Source of the DNA: Carnegiea gigantea
Taxonomy: Eukaryota > Streptophyta > Magnoliopsida > Caryophyllales > Cactaceae
Reading direction: 5' to 3'
DNA length: 64,000 nt
Assembly: GCA_029747015.1 (NCBI GenBank)
Contig: JAKOGI010002185.1
Coordinates: 10,001 to 74,000, forward strand
In this document: in pieces, positions 22,748-35,600 of the stretch
Position numbering within the stretch: position 1 is the first letter of the stretch
Layout: each line of letters begins with the position of its first letter
Translations under genes and position numbers: made by a program
Notes under the pieces: generated by a model
What the model was told of the DNA's origin: nothing
Databases searched by the model: none
What the model saw: only the letters and a program-made list of their open reading frames with translations

Positions 22748-22752
22748 ATAGC
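22748..22752. repeat. Right target-site duplication of the solo LTR
   Basis: ATAGC, identical to 18734-18738. Removing the LTR and one copy restores the viral sequence. Confidence 0.85.
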
Positions 22753-25700
22753 CTTTGTTAACTTATGCCTGATACTTAACGGCTCTCAATTTGCCTAGAC
22801 AAATGTTCTTTGGTACGCTCACAATATTTAGTAGGAACAACTCCCCCTTTAATACAATTTTGATATGCTCCATTATCAGTGAGAGCTATTCCATTAACGG
22901 CTAAGTCATTGACAACCAATTCGACCACTAAGTACCATTTTTTGAAGGTTACTTGAGAAATAGTTTATAGGAATTGATTATCAGGAATTTCAATTTCAAA
23001 GATTCCTCTAATATCTTTAGAGGGATTCCGAGTGAACAAAGTAGTGGTAATTTATGACTCTGGAATAGAAAATTTTGTTTCTATTTCTAACTCTTTTATT
23101 TTGGGGTCAAGAACTTCATGCTTAAGGAGACAAACCTGAGCTTTAAGCTCATTAATCTCAACTTGAAGATCTTTAGTGGTTATTTGTTGGTAAGGATTAG
23201 GGATCGGGTAGCGATTAAAGAATTTTGAAATGGTAGAGGTTTCTAGATTAAATCTAAACGATTTGTCTTCCTCCTCAAGGATTATTCCCTTGAGTTTTTC
23301 TAAGTACTCTCTTTTTGTGTCAATGTCAGTAATTTTTCCTATTAAGTCTAAGAGGAATTGCTTTTGGGATTTGTTGGTAATAGCATTTAAAGAATTTTGA
23401 AGAATAGGGGGAAGATTCATATTTAGAGGCATTGCTAGATTCCGAATAGTAATCTTCTTCAGCTTATAAGGCTCTTTTGCTAACAAGGCACAAAGTTTTT
23501 TCTGGACTTCTAATTCTCCTGAAAAAAGCTCATTAATTTTTTGTTCGGTCTTCCACTAGAAGGCTTTATGGCCTATTTTTCCACATTTGTAACATGCTAT
23601 TATTTTTTTCTTTTTTGCTGGTCGTTTCTTCTTTGGAGAAGGTTTGGGATATTCTTTTTTGAAAGGCGTGGAAGGTCTAGGAGGTCTCTAAAAAATTATT
23701 TGTAGCATTCTTCTTCAGAAATCTTCTGCAGACGGATAAGGGGCTGCAATTTTAGTTATGCCCAATACATCACATAAATTTCCCATCTTCTTCCGAGATT
23801 AGGCCTTTTTTGATCCGTGTTTTGTTTAAAGCTTGATTTCTTTACAAAGATTCAATCCTTTAGTTTTGGCTATTCCAAATATTTGGCTAAAGGTTAATAG
23901 ATTAAAAGGGATATCATTTGTCCCAAAATCTAGCGTAATTTATTGAGGATATGTTCTCCAAAGAGTTTTGGAATCCTGCAATAAATATTTTTTTCCAGAA
24001 GTCTTGGACTCCATCTTCTCTTTTGAGAACATTGGTTAAGAAACATCCTTATACGACCTATAGTCACTGAGTGCGGGACAACGGAGATTAATAAGGACTG
24101 TTGTAGCAGGCACGTGTTCTTCTTTAGGGTTTTCTATGAAATGAAGGGTTATGGTATAGATGAGCATTTGTGGCCCATCTTCTATTTCTTCCTCAGTACC
24201 GTCTTGTTTTTTCTTCCTAAAGGTATTATTGAGGATTCTATTCCTTGATTCTGGGTCAATGAAATTATCCCACCAATTTTTTAATTGTCCTATAAAGCCT
24301 ATGACAAGTCTTGTAGTTGTTTGTTCTCCCATAAATCCTTTGGCTTTGTATGCAGCGATACCCATAGTCATTTTTTGTAGGGTAGATAGGATTTCATATT
24401 CTGATTTCCATTTATATTCCATTGGTAAATCGACTCTTTGTTGAAGTGAGAGGTTGTAAAATTTCCTCTTTCTTCATATTGGAGATCTGGAGGGGTAGGT
24501 TCTAGGTCATAATTCCTCATACGAGCCTATCGCCAACCCCTAATTTTGTTGATAGTAAAAGGTGCAGTGTCCTCAAAATTTTCTTGAATGGTGTTGAGGA
24601 TATCTTCACTAGTATTGATTTCGACATTGTCCTCTTCTTCTTTTGAAGAGCTCCTAGACATGTGATTTTGGTAAGTTTTGTCTAAGCAGACTATGTTTTT
24701 ACCTTTCAAGGGAGTGTCAAGTTCTCTAATTTGTTTGGAAATGACTTTAAGGAACTGACTATTGGCATTTGAAGAGGTTTTGGTGAAAGACTCTTCATTT
24801 CTTTTAGGAATACTACCCATTTTGAAAAAGGGCTGAGAAATGTTGTCTGCGTAACTACTAATTTGTTTAGGGATCTTTGCCAGTGTATTCATCCGTTCAA
24901 TTCTTAGAGAGGCATGATTAAATTGTTGAGCAATTGTGTTGAGGATGGTGTTGGTATAATTGGCTTGTTGATGGACCTTTTTGAGGTCATCAAGTCTAGC
25001 TGTATCGTTCCCCTCCCGACCTTTTCGATAAGGTGAAGCAATAATTAGTTCACCTCATACGATGAGTTTAATAGGCTAGGTATCTGGGGGGTGGATAGAA
25101 GAAATACTATCGCCATTTGTAAAATGCCAGGTTTTGAGAAGACTAGTTTGAACATTTAGACTTGGCTGGCTGAAAACTTCTTGCAAGTCCTGTTTAGAAG
25201 CAAATGTGGGGAACCATGTAAAGGAAGGTGTGTGGACTTCAAGACACTCCATGTCTTTAATTCACTCCGTCTTTATATGTTCTCTGAGATTCCTATTGAT
25301 TTGTTCAAACCATATTTGAATAGAGGTGTTCTTCTTAGAATAGTAGTTTGCTTTAAGGATTGACCATCAATAGAAAAGTTTGCATATGTAAGAACATTTA
25401 TATCTACTCCTATCCCTGAAGAAGTAGGAGATGGAGGGTCATTAACAGGTTCGAGGACTGGAGCCCAAAATCTGTATCTTTGGGAATGGTCTAAAAGTTT
25501 AGATCTAAAAGAGTACTCAGAGAAAGATCTTCGATAATTGGAGGGTTCAGGAATCAAAGTATTTTCACTGATGGATTGAGATCTAAATTTTAGAATAACC
25601 CTACCATCAGGTTTTTCTATAATTTGATCTATATCTATTCTTTCTAACTGTGTCAGAGGTTGAGTATTTTGGATTTCAAACTCATCTGGGAGAGTAATTT

Positions 25701-26381
25701 CATCCTATTTGAGGAGTTTTAGAGCAAAGACCATTGGTTTGTTGTCTTCAATTTGTAACAAAATTGTTTCTTGTGAATTAGAAGGGAGAGGACTCAAAAA
25801 TCAAGTGTGTAAGTTTGGAGACATAAGTTGAAAATATACTCGATATATGACTACAAAATTTTTGAACTCATAAAATTTATCGCCTCAAACAAGGGCAAGT
25901 AAGATCAACTATAAAATTTGATAACAATTAAAAATATATAGATCCTTTGCCAACATTTATGTGAATGATTGCTAAGAGGGAGTTTTTAAGGCTTTTATCC
26001 CTTAGCGCCATATGAATGGGGGCGTTAATACACCTTTTGACTAGCGGTTTAATGACAATTTAAACATGGCCCATATGCATGAATTTGTAGTTTGCCTTCA
26101 AATGACTGTAAATAGAATTTTGTTTAATCATTTCAATAGTTTGTAAATCATTTTGCAAACTGATGACCTCTTCATGAATTTTCATAAATAAGTTCTAACA
26201 AAGTTGAATGTTCCAATTTTGTATATGGCATCAACATCTATCCTAGGTATTGTCCAGTTTCATAATTGTCTAGCGAGGTTGCTCTAAGTATGGGACCTGT
26301 TCTATTTTCATTAGAATTATTTATGCCTCTATTACTGCTATCTGAGTTAAATGACAATAGCCTTCTTAACCTAGATGCCAT
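22753..26381 (-). pseudogene. Pararetrovirus polyprotein, N-terminal to coat-protein region, broken
   Basis: A candidate start codon is at 26381, about 190 nt after the primer site. Readable blocks follow in order at 25557-25273, 24892-24527, 24422-24036 and 23486-23052, separated by stops and frame changes. The 24422-24036 block resembles the caulimovirid capsid core. A coat-protein zinc knuckle (CX2CX4HX4C spacing) can be read at 23553-23594, but an in-frame stop (23556-23558) precedes its last position and the final Cys codon is TGG. A charged coiled-coil-like block follows (23486-23052). The N-terminal part would correspond to the movement protein by position only. Confidence 0.7.
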
Positions 26382-26566
26382 TGTTAATGCATGTTCTAAA
26401 CCTTAAATGCAGACATATGAGATTGACGGGACCAACTACTGGCTGACCAACAGCTTTACGGCTAACCAATGCCTATTCCAACATCAACGTCTGTAGATGT
26501 CTCTATGCACTTAATGGATAAAAACGCAAACAAAAGTGTCTAAATGTAGAAAGCTATATCAATATG

Positions 26567-26578
26567 GCTCTGATACCA
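26567..26578 (-). other. tRNA-Met primer binding site of the pararetrovirus copy
   Basis: TGGTATCAGAGC on the minus strand is the standard caulimovirid minus-strand primer site. It marks the conventional start of the viral genome map. Confidence 0.85.
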
Positions 26579-26781
26579 GCGAAAAAGGATCGGCTTGCAA
26601 ACAGAGGATTGTATATATTAAAGAATAGAATTTGGCAAAATATACTTATAGAAATGGTGTATAATAAAGAAAAGCGGTAGGAAACACCTCAAAAAGCTAT
26701 AAGTAAAGAGATTACAATAATAAGGAAGAGTAGTAGGAAATGCCTCAGAAAACTATAAGAGATTCCAAATTTCCCTTTAGA

Positions 26782-26810
26782 TCTTTCTTCTCTCCCTCTT
26801 TTTTTTTTTT
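26782..26810 (-). other. Purine tract in the pararetrovirus intergenic region
   Basis: 29 consecutive purines on the minus strand, about 200 nt upstream of the primer site. It could be a plus-strand primer or a low-complexity run; position alone suggests the former. Confidence 0.4.
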
Positions 26811-26982
26811 AAATTTCTTCTGCTGCCCTTCTTGCTGAAATTTGGCACCTCAAATAGAGAATAAAGGTAACCTTAATTATTTTTGTAGCGCTTTCTCAAA
26901 TGTAGATTCCAATTGTGAGTCATTATTTTGCCTTTTGGGTCATGCAATGAAAGTAATTTTGTCGTGAAATGCCAACAGCGGA

Positions 26983-28262
26983 CTATACTGTAGATGAATA
27001 GTGTTTTGTCGGAAATAATTGTACTAGAAAAATGTCGATAGTAAAAATGGTGTTTGCTTTTGTAAAAGGTGAAGACCTTTGCGAGCCCTTTTTGTTTGGG
27101 TCATAGATTGCAAGGATCTTGGGAACAAGGTCCCCTACATGGATCGGGATGCGTAGAGGAGGTTGTTGAGCTGGCATCTTCTTCATCATCTGAATCTAAC
27201 TCATGAGTTCCTGTATATGCTCCTTTTGTAGTTCGGACTCATTCATAAGCATTTCAAGGAAATCACATTGTTTTTGTGTGAGTCCTTTAACTCGAGATTT
27301 TGTGGAACCTTTTGTGCTAGATGATTCTTCTCTTTTGACTAGAGTAGAGGGTCGAACTGTAATTTTCTTGCGATCTTCAATTTGCTTTAAATTGTGGAGA
27401 GTAAGCTCCTTTGTCTTTGTTTTACAGAAGAACTCAACATTTTCTTTTGAACAAAAAATGGTTTTGTATTCATTCCACCATCTGATCTTGTCGATATAGA
27501 CCATAGAGAGTGGAAAAGAATTGAGTAGATAATTATGAAATCTGTATTTCAAACTAAAAATCCAGGCAACATTAAATGTTCGAAAAAATTGAACTTCCTT
27601 TGCATATGATTCAATTGTCGAGCTGTTCTTATTCTAGAATTCTCATCGTTCTTTTGCATCTGCAGGTAAGAGGGACGTGGCACATCCAAACCAAGTCTTC
27701 CAAAAATTAAGCCAAATAAGGAACGAGGTTGGACAATTGTCATGAAAATTGAGTGTCAGGGTGATAAACGAAAGCTCTAAACCAAGTCATTTTATAGCTA
27801 TTATAATTGTAACTTTGTGGGTGATAGGGGATGGAAAACTTTCATTCGTCAGAAGGGTTTTTTCATCACTATAGACCTATAACTTTTCTAATTATACATT
27901 TGGAGTAGAGAATGAAGTCTAAGTTCATTTTGTCACAGGTATAAGTAATGTCACTAGAGTGAGAATCAACAAGGACGAGTTCATCGAATTGTCGATTCTT
28001 TAAGGGGGTTGTCGCTTAGGTAGCGAAAGTTACCCAAGCTCTTTTGAATAATTGATTTAATGGTTTCAATGGAAGGAGCCGTTTTGAAACTCGTTAGGAA
28101 CAAGTGTTCAATGAATCTAATTAAATAATTGTCTTGGGATGGTTTGACGGGTCAGTTGGAAACAACGGTTTTGTAAGGCAAAGGCAAAAAATTTGTAAGA
28201 GGTGAAGATGCATTGGAAATTTGTTTTCTCGTCATTTTTGCATGAACTTCGACCCATAATAC
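26983..28262 (-). pseudogene. Pararetrovirus ORF region upstream of the intergenic region, broken
   Basis: Frames at 28262-28152, 27743-27549, 27552-27196 and 27189-26983 continue one another across stops and shifts. The 27552-27196 block is lysine/glutamate-rich and likely helical. The region ends just before the viral non-coding region, so it would be the 3'-most coding part of a viral genome, or a second ORF as in florendoviruses. No enzymatic domain is recognised in it. The adjoining compound microsatellite marks the right edge. Confidence 0.55.
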
Positions 28263-28265
28263 ATT

Positions 28266-28344
28266 TTCACACACACACACACACACTAAGATACATATAT
28301 ATACACGCGCACGCGCACACACACACATATATACACACATGTAT

Positions 28345-28380
<36 letters not shown>

Positions 28381-28544
28381 GTACACACACACACACACAC
28401 ATATATATATACACACACACATGCGCGCGTGCACACACACACGTGTGTGTGTGTGTGTATATATATATATACACACACACACGCACACACATACACAAAT
28501 ATGTGTGTATGTGTGTATATATATGTGTGTATATGTATATATAT

Positions 28545-28592
<48 letters not shown>

Positions 28593-28606
28593 CTATATAC
28601 ACACAG

Positions 28607-28646
<40 letters not shown>
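28266..28646. repeat. Compound microsatellite (CA)n (TA)n (TG)n (GA)n
   Basis: Runs of CA/GT alternate with TATATA blocks and end in (GA)n at about 28611-28643. Several long open frames cross it on both strands only because dinucleotide repeats lack stops. CA blocks followed by TG blocks can fold back on each other. Confidence 0.97.
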
Positions 28647-28647
<1 letters not shown>

Positions 28648-29156
28648 GTGTACAAGAGAGTCCTTGACAGCAAAATAACTCTTTAACTTGGGCTCTGCTC
28701 AGCTTCCATGACTTCTCATCTTTCTAAGTAATTATTACAAGATTAATGGCTCAATCTATAATAATCTTAGCGTATTAGACAAAAATCTACGAGGACCACA
28801 TTTGAACAGAGAACAAACAAAATCAAACACAAGAATAACATAAATATTTCCACAAACCCATTAACCAAGGGCTACAAACAATCACTTTAACCTAAGCATC
28901 CACAACGCTCCATTGTCTCCAACAGCAAATCTTGGCCAAAATCTCAGTCACTGTGTCTCTCTTACAATCAGCTTCTCATGGGGGGACAAAAAATGAAAGC
29001 GTTCAGGAAAAACAGGAACAAAATGTGAATGTTATAGGGAAAACCGACCCCATTGTAATAACTTCTAAGTGCTGAAACAACACATCAATTATGGTGTTGA
29101 AGGGTAAGCCTTTGATTGAGCGGAAATTCACAATGGAAAATGAAGGTTTATAACAA
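28647..29156. other. No gene seen between the microsatellite and the orphan exon
   Basis: Ordinary AT-rich sequence. It could include the 3' UTR of the PPR transcript or of whatever transcript contains the 29157-29290 exon. No coding run or repeat was recognised. Confidence 0.5.
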
Positions 29157-29290
29157 TCAAGACGATACCTGTATTCCTTTCCACCGTGTATTTCGCCAAG
29201 GTTTCTGCCCTCTACTACTGGGGTTTCCGTATCCCGGATTGAAATCTAACTTCACTCCAAGCACCTGCAGCTGCTGGATAGCATCATTCC
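29157..29290 (-). CDS. Orphan coding-like exon downstream of the PPR gene
   Basis: On the minus strand an acceptor-like TATGTTCCAG ends at 29291. It is followed by about 40 stop-free codons in the frame that starts AAT at 29288. The composition is protein-like (LGVKLDFNPGYGNPSSRG, then a KPWRNTRW-type basic/aromatic end) and the frame closes at TGA 29157-29159. ATACAG|GTATCG at 29168 could instead be a donor. The frame does not connect to the last PPR exon, whose stop lies 158 bp upstream. It may be a 3' UTR exon, an alternative last exon, or the remains of another gene. Its product is not recognised. Confidence 0.35.
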
Positions 29291-29447
29291 CTGGAACATA
29301 GCATAAACTCAGAATGGAAGTTTCAAAGATCCCTACTTGCTAAGTCAATCTCAAATTTAATAAAAGATCTCAATTCAAAATAGCAACAAAAAACAAAGAG
29401 GAGAGATTTCCCAAGTCAACTGAAACTCAACTTCATTGACAAATGAT

Positions 29448-29654
29448 TTAGCAAGGTCTTGCTATAGCGTGCTGCCTTGATAATATTTCCGCAATGACTT
29501 GTTGCCCAAACAAGTCGGAGTTCCTCAGAATAAGGTTTCTTGTTGATGAGTTGACCACATAGCCATGACTTGGCATCCATTGCAGTAATTGGAGGAGCAG
29601 CTCTTTCTTTTCAGGTTGTGTAATATAACGTGAAACTGCCAGGTGAAATGCATT
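29448..29654 (-). CDS. EMB3103: PPR gene exon 10 (last coding exon)
   Basis: 207 bp including the TAA stop at 29448-29450. It encodes NAFHLAVSRYITQPEKKELL, LLQWMPSHGYVVNSSTRNLI and a short ARPC end. The C-terminus is about ten residues shorter than I recall for the Arabidopsis protein. Confidence 0.9.
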   Translation of the reverse strand, partial: NAFHLAVSRYITQPEKKELLLQLLQWMPSHGYVVNSSTRNLILRNSDLFGQQVIAEILSRQHAIARPC

Positions 29655-32600
29655 CTGCAAACAAACGAATGGATTTTAAGAAAGATAACCTAAATTGTAG
29701 AAAGTGTGAGATTGAAGGAGGTTGTGGCAGAGGGTAGTTGTGCAACATTGGTTGGGCTTTACTTCACTGGAGGACGACCTTCTTGCCAATAACCATAGCA
29801 TCTCCCCGATGCATTATCCAAACATTGCGTTTTAGATATCTCTTGCCGCCCTCTCATAGTAATTGTCTAATTTCTTAGCAGTATATTCTCTTGTGGTTCC
29901 CTTTTTTTTCTTTTTTTTTTTTTTTGGTTTTGTTTTTGGAGTAAAATAATGGGCATTGGAATTCAACAGCAAGCTAGCATGATAGAAAAAGATCAACGCA
30001 AAAAGGACTAACAAATAAGCGAATTATTTTGAGCATGCAAAATGTTCTACTCTTGAAAATTTGAAACATACAAAATCAAACTTCTTTCAATAGGAAAGGC
30101 AAAACAAATAGGATGACAGGGTAATAAAGGTAATAAGCATGAGAAGTAACATGGTAACACGAATAAAACAGACAGCAGCTGGGACTTACTAAGGAAATAA
30201 GCTATCTAGAAAATAATTCATATTGTCGTCAATGCATTGGACTCACATGCAGTATCTTCAAAAGCTCCAGAACCTTTTATCTAGTATCAAATTGAAATGC
30301 TTCTTGATGCATTTGGAAGGGTTTGTCACACAGGGTAATGATCGCAAATATCAAATAAGAATGAAAAGATTTAGAAAGCCTAAAGAGTTTTCTGAAAGTA
30401 TGCTCGTTAGGCTGCATCTAAAACCAAGCACTAAAACAGCACTAAGAAGAAGACCTACTGAAGACCTGTCTGGACAAGCATCCAACAAGTATCGAAATGC
30501 ACAAAAAATTGAAAATAAGATCAAAGACCAGCAGCTCATAACTTTATCTGCTGTCACTTCTGCTGATAAGAGTCAAATGGGCAAAATTTTTTCTCTTCCA
30601 ATTAGGCAAACACCATACATCTACGCACCAAAAATATCACAGCAACTAGACTATCTTTTGATAGTTGACTACCTGGTCAATCTTATAGCCGGAGGTGTGA
30701 ATAACTCTTAGAGCATCATTTATTAAGTTTATGTCGCCTGATTTCATGTATGCCACCAAGAACTTTTTAGCTCCTTGTGGAGAAATCAAATTTGCATTTT
30801 CCTGTCGACAAGAGTGACAGAGTAGATTAGTTTCCAGAATAAAAGAGAGATGCATTGCTGCTGAAAAGTACCATGTCAAACCTCGGCTACAACATATGCA
30901 TCCTTCAGTCGCTTCCCTGCTATTAGTATGACCAAAATCTTCTCATGAAGGGTCTTAGATATAACTCCATCAGATTTCAAAATGCTGTAGGCAGAAAATG
31001 CTTCCGAGGGTGCACCAGCTTTACCAAGTCCAAGAATCAAAGAGGATAACATTTCCTGCAAAGTTCAGTTAGCATTAAGTTTCACAATACAAACCAAAGA
31101 TAATCCTTATCCCAACCCCCCCTCCCCCCCCCCCCCAAAAAAAAAAAAAAAAAACTAAATATAACTCCACCCAAGTAAAGCAACAAAACATGCTTGCAGT
31201 GTGTGTTCCATATATACAAGGACAGTCATCAAAAAGATTTGTCCAGATGGAAAGCCAGGAAGGGGAACAGCAAGGAAAGTTGTTCAGTTTGGACGCTTAG
31301 AGCCTAATCTCAGAACTTCCATGGCAATAACATTTCAAACACAAAATTCTGAAAACCGAGTCTCAACCACAACCCAAGCTAATTATGCAAGCAAGTTGAT
31401 AGATAGCTGCTGAAATAGACTTTGTTACTTGGGCTTTTAATTTTTCCCTCTACTAACACCACACAAGCAAAAACTCCAGGCATCTCACTCCAAAATTCAA
31501 ATTAGGCTAAAAGACCACAAAGTTTATTGAACATTGTCAAGTCTGACACTTAGGGCACAGTAAATTTTGGCACTTTATAACAGATTCGGGGGGGAGGTGG
31601 GGGAATTCTTTTTTTTTTTTTTCTCCTTTTTCTCAGGGAAGTGCAAGGATACCCTCCAGCAAGGAGGCAGTAGAGGGGAAGCATTGCTAGTGATGGGGTT
31701 GGACTATAAAACCTCTCCCATGGGAGTCCAGCCAACATAAGACAGATTTCTAGACTGTTGCTATCTCCTGGTTATCAAACTAAGATCTAAGAGATACATC
31801 ATACATCTAGCTGCAGGCTGAGAAAAATAAAACAAAAACCTCACTCGCTGACCAAAACCAGTTTCGGGTAAGGTTTCCCTGACTATGACATGGCATGATG
31901 GCAATCAGTTGCAGCTAGTAAACCTCATAGAGGTCTAATATAATCCATTCATTAAGTGCTAGACATCCACTCTGCAGTCCCTAATTGTACTTGCATGATA
32001 GACAAAATGTACCTCCTCCAGTGGATGACCTTTACTGCTCATGTCCTGCAGGGTACGATATGCCAACAGATATAACTTCTCTTTGCAAAAATATGTCATT
32101 AGTATGTGAAAGGTCTTCTGATCAGGATTTATAGCCAGTTTATCCATTTTTCTCATTGTTTGCATCACGCTTTCCATATCACCTGCTCTACAATAAGCAC
32201 ACAGCATTGCATTCAAGATAACCACGTCATATTTATTATACATAGCTTCATAATCTGCAGCCCACTTCTTTGCTTCTTCCAACCGGCCAGAGCTAGAAAG
32301 AGCGGAAATTATAATACTGTGAGAATAACCATCTGCAAGACCAGCAAATTGATACGTCTAAGATTAAAACACCACAAGTATACTCTAGCCCACAAATAAA
32401 CCACAAAAGCCATCTTGATATGCAGGGAAATAATCTACATGGGAAGCCTGAGCTCGAAAATAGGCTCTCCTTTAAGAAAAGATGGAGCTAAGAATTAATA
32501 ACAGCTTGAGGCGGCTTCAGGTAGTCAATTGTAATTTGCAAAAATGTAGTACCCCGGGCAGACAGGTCCAGCTGTATGGGATCATACAAAAGTGCTGTTA

Positions 32601-35600
32601 CTATATTTACAGCACATAGACTAGTAATCAAACAGGTAAAATAGAATGGACACAACAAAATATGATTAGATTAATTTATTTCTTATTTCCAAGTCAGAAA
32701 AGCAGCTGGCCTGAATAAAATGTGGCATGGTTTTGTGCATTCTGCTTGAGTGAATATTCATCTGGCTAGAATTGAGGGGAAAACTGTATGGCACAGCATT
32801 TTTGGCATGACCAACCGACATTCACCAAGATAAATAGAAAAAAGACATCCAGGGATATTGCAGTGAATGACAGAGAGCATGTCACAATATTCTTGACAAC
32901 CTGATCTCTAAATCGAGACAAAAGTTAGAAACCTAGCTCCACAGGTGGACTGATGGACTTCCCTTTTCACTTTGCAATCCAAGCAAGCTTATCCTTGATT
33001 CAGGCATATGCAAATCATAAGCACATATGTCCTACTGTGGGGTGCATTTTGCCGTTTGCTGACGACTGCAACGTGTGACACCCAAACTCTAAGGAACTTA
33101 CCAGATCTAACTTGTCTCTTATTCATCTCCTCAAAAACTGCTTTAGCTTCATCTATCTTTCCAGATTTTGAGAGGCCATCCATCAATATACAGTAAGGCA
33201 TCTGCGCACAAGTCACCAAAAATAAGCAACAACCTGATGGACCAAATAAATTAGCTCAAAAAGTCCAGGCAGCATAAAACAATAGACAATGCTTTGCTCG
33301 CTCAGTCGTCCTCTAGTAGCAAGCATGACGTAGGATGATGCACCTCATTGCATTACGGCATTACCAGATCTGTATTTCTTATTTGGCTGGTTTTTCCTGT
33401 CTTCCCCCTCCCGTCTCTTCGGGTAGGAAGGGTATAAGTGTAAGAGAACCGCATTGTCATGGACTTATGGGTCTCTGATGCTCAGATATCGCAAATGCCA
33501 TACAAGAAGACTCTCGTTTGTGCGTACAAATGCAGACATTCATGGATGCAATTCATGATTGGCTTTATTGCTGCAATGTTATTAGCAGCGCATTTATGAC
33601 TGGCCAGCTCTGGCCTGGGATTATGCCGTACTGCATAGGTGATCTGTACTCAACCCGTGACAGCACATTGAGTAACCTTGGTTTGATTTTCTTTACACAT
33701 TCTTAAATCACCCAATTGCCTTAAACATCAAGCATCTTAGACAAATAACCACGGTGTTAAAAAAGGAAATAGATGCCAACTTGATGAAAAAAATGGCAGG
33801 AAGAAAGCTCCATGCAGCAGCAATCACCTTGTATTTTCTATGGGCCAAGCAGACTAGGAAGGGCAGGAGGATAGAAAGCGGACGACACAGGCCAACCCCC
33901 CCGGGGGGAGGGGGGAGGACTCCTGGCTTCAAAGTTCAAACCAGTGGCCCCACAAAAGGAAAATGCCTCAGCTTAAAAAAAAAAAAAAAAAAAAAAAGAG
34001 TACTCAAATAGTTGTATTAAATGGTACCAAGGGGATGTCACCTATGTACAAAAGGAGGCAATCACAAAATAATATCATGCCCTCAAGCTCTCAACTATAA
34101 TCATATTGACAAAATCCACGAAAGTCAACTTTCTGCTAATGCCATGGAGGTATCCACCTCTTCAGCATAGTCATCAACCCCTTCACATCATCATCTCAAT
34201 AAGAGTGGTACAAGCTAAACTGGTTCTTGAGCTATTCTAGCTGGGTCAGCTCCTTCGGCTTGCTGAGCATCTTAATCATGCTTTGAAATGGACATGCAAA
34301 GCTCATAGACCAGCCTTGATTGGACTTTACACAAGCACCATCCTCTTTTTGGGCCCGCAAAATAGATTTTTGGGGGGAGGGGGGGCCGGGCATTATATTG
34401 TTGGATTGAAAAGTTAAACTAATATTACCCAACACACCTAAGGTAGTAGCTATTCAGTAACTGAGTTTGAGATCCAACTCCTGGGTAAAGCTTGAAAACA
34501 GAGAGCACAGCTTACTTCAGTATATCACAGCATTAAGCTTTGACATGGTAAAACTCAGCTTGACTAAGTTTCTCCTCTGACCTTGAAGGCATCACAACTA
34601 CTTAACAGCCATGGTTCTGCTCAAATATGCAGATCCATTACAAGAGCAAAACCAATTTTTAAAATATTTGCCATGTTAAAACAGATTGGAATTGGGAGGA
34701 ATAGAATTTAAGGAGTGTACAAGAAGCATAAATTGTGAGAGAGATAGTAGATAAGGACACAAGAATCTCATGTAAGAAATGGGACCATGACCATTTGAAA
34801 ACTGATATCGGGTTGCTTGGGCATAAATGTCAAACAGTTGATTATTCTTGAAGTAATGCATACAAACGGCAAACAGGGAAACCAGAGATATAGACTTCCA
34901 TCAAATGTGATAATATAATACATGTTATGTTACTATATAAATTATATCTGAAGATAGCATTGTGTTTCTGCACAATCTCAGCAGCTGGAGAGATTTTTTA
35001 ATTTAAAAATTATTTTTAAAAAAAAACACCTTCAAGTGGAGAGCACAGGAAGAATTTCATACATTGTTAGGTACTGCACAATAAATACAATCAACTACTA
35101 CAAAGTGCATTGTGTTCGCTTGGTCTATACGTACCTCATCTGTAGCATGGCCCAAGACTTGGAGATCAGACAACAGCACTTTTGACTTCTCAAACAAGCC
35201 CGCTTTAACATAGACTTTTAACAAAGTCGTCAACACAACCTGGAAAGGTGCTGAGCAAGGATAAGAAGACAATGACAAAATAAGAAACCATGCATCTGAA
35301 AAGTAGAACAAGAACTTAGCATGACACAACAAAAAAAGCTTCATTAAAGATCAGTAGTTCCTGTAAGAGTTTAAGTTCGAACTTGAACAAATGGACAAAT
35401 TCTATAAAGGTCCGATGAAACCACAGTTGCCTGGAAGTCTGGAGCGCTGTACACTCTGGTATGGGGGAGGAATTTGGGAATGCGATCTACCATCTAGCAG
35501 AGAATATGGTCCGTGAGGGCTGTTACTCGTACATTTGGTTCGCCAATTCGCCAACTTCACATATTATAGACACTCATAAGATGATTTAATTATGACTAAT

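Larger units (their letters stand above)
18175..28262 (-). mobile_element. Endogenous pararetrovirus (Caulimoviridae) copy, decayed, split by a solo LTR
   Basis: On the minus strand, from right to left, the order is: an upstream ORF region (about 28262-26983), a non-coding region with a purine tract (26810-26782) and a tRNA-Met primer site (26578-26567), and a long polyprotein region from about 26381 to 22753. After a 4-kb insertion the polyprotein continues at 18733-18190 and is cut off at the start of RT. A coding end lying upstream of the primer site fits insertion of a head-to-tail or permuted viral genome. Numerous stops and shifts are present, so it is inactive. The arrangement suggests a florendovirus- or petuvirus-like genus (inference). 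Confidence 0.8.

Noticed and set aside
28152..28678. Long overlapping open frames on both strands rich in His/Thr/Tyr or Cys/Val
   Set aside because: They are products of the CA/TG/TA/GA microsatellite, which lacks stop codons. They are not genes.
30223..30711. 162-residue plus-strand frame
   Set aside because: It lies antisense over PPR intron 9 and part of exon 9. The minus-strand coding and splice evidence is far stronger.
33708..34011. Frames with poly-Lys or Pro/Gly runs in PPR intron 5
   Set aside because: They run across poly-G and poly-A tracts inside an intron.
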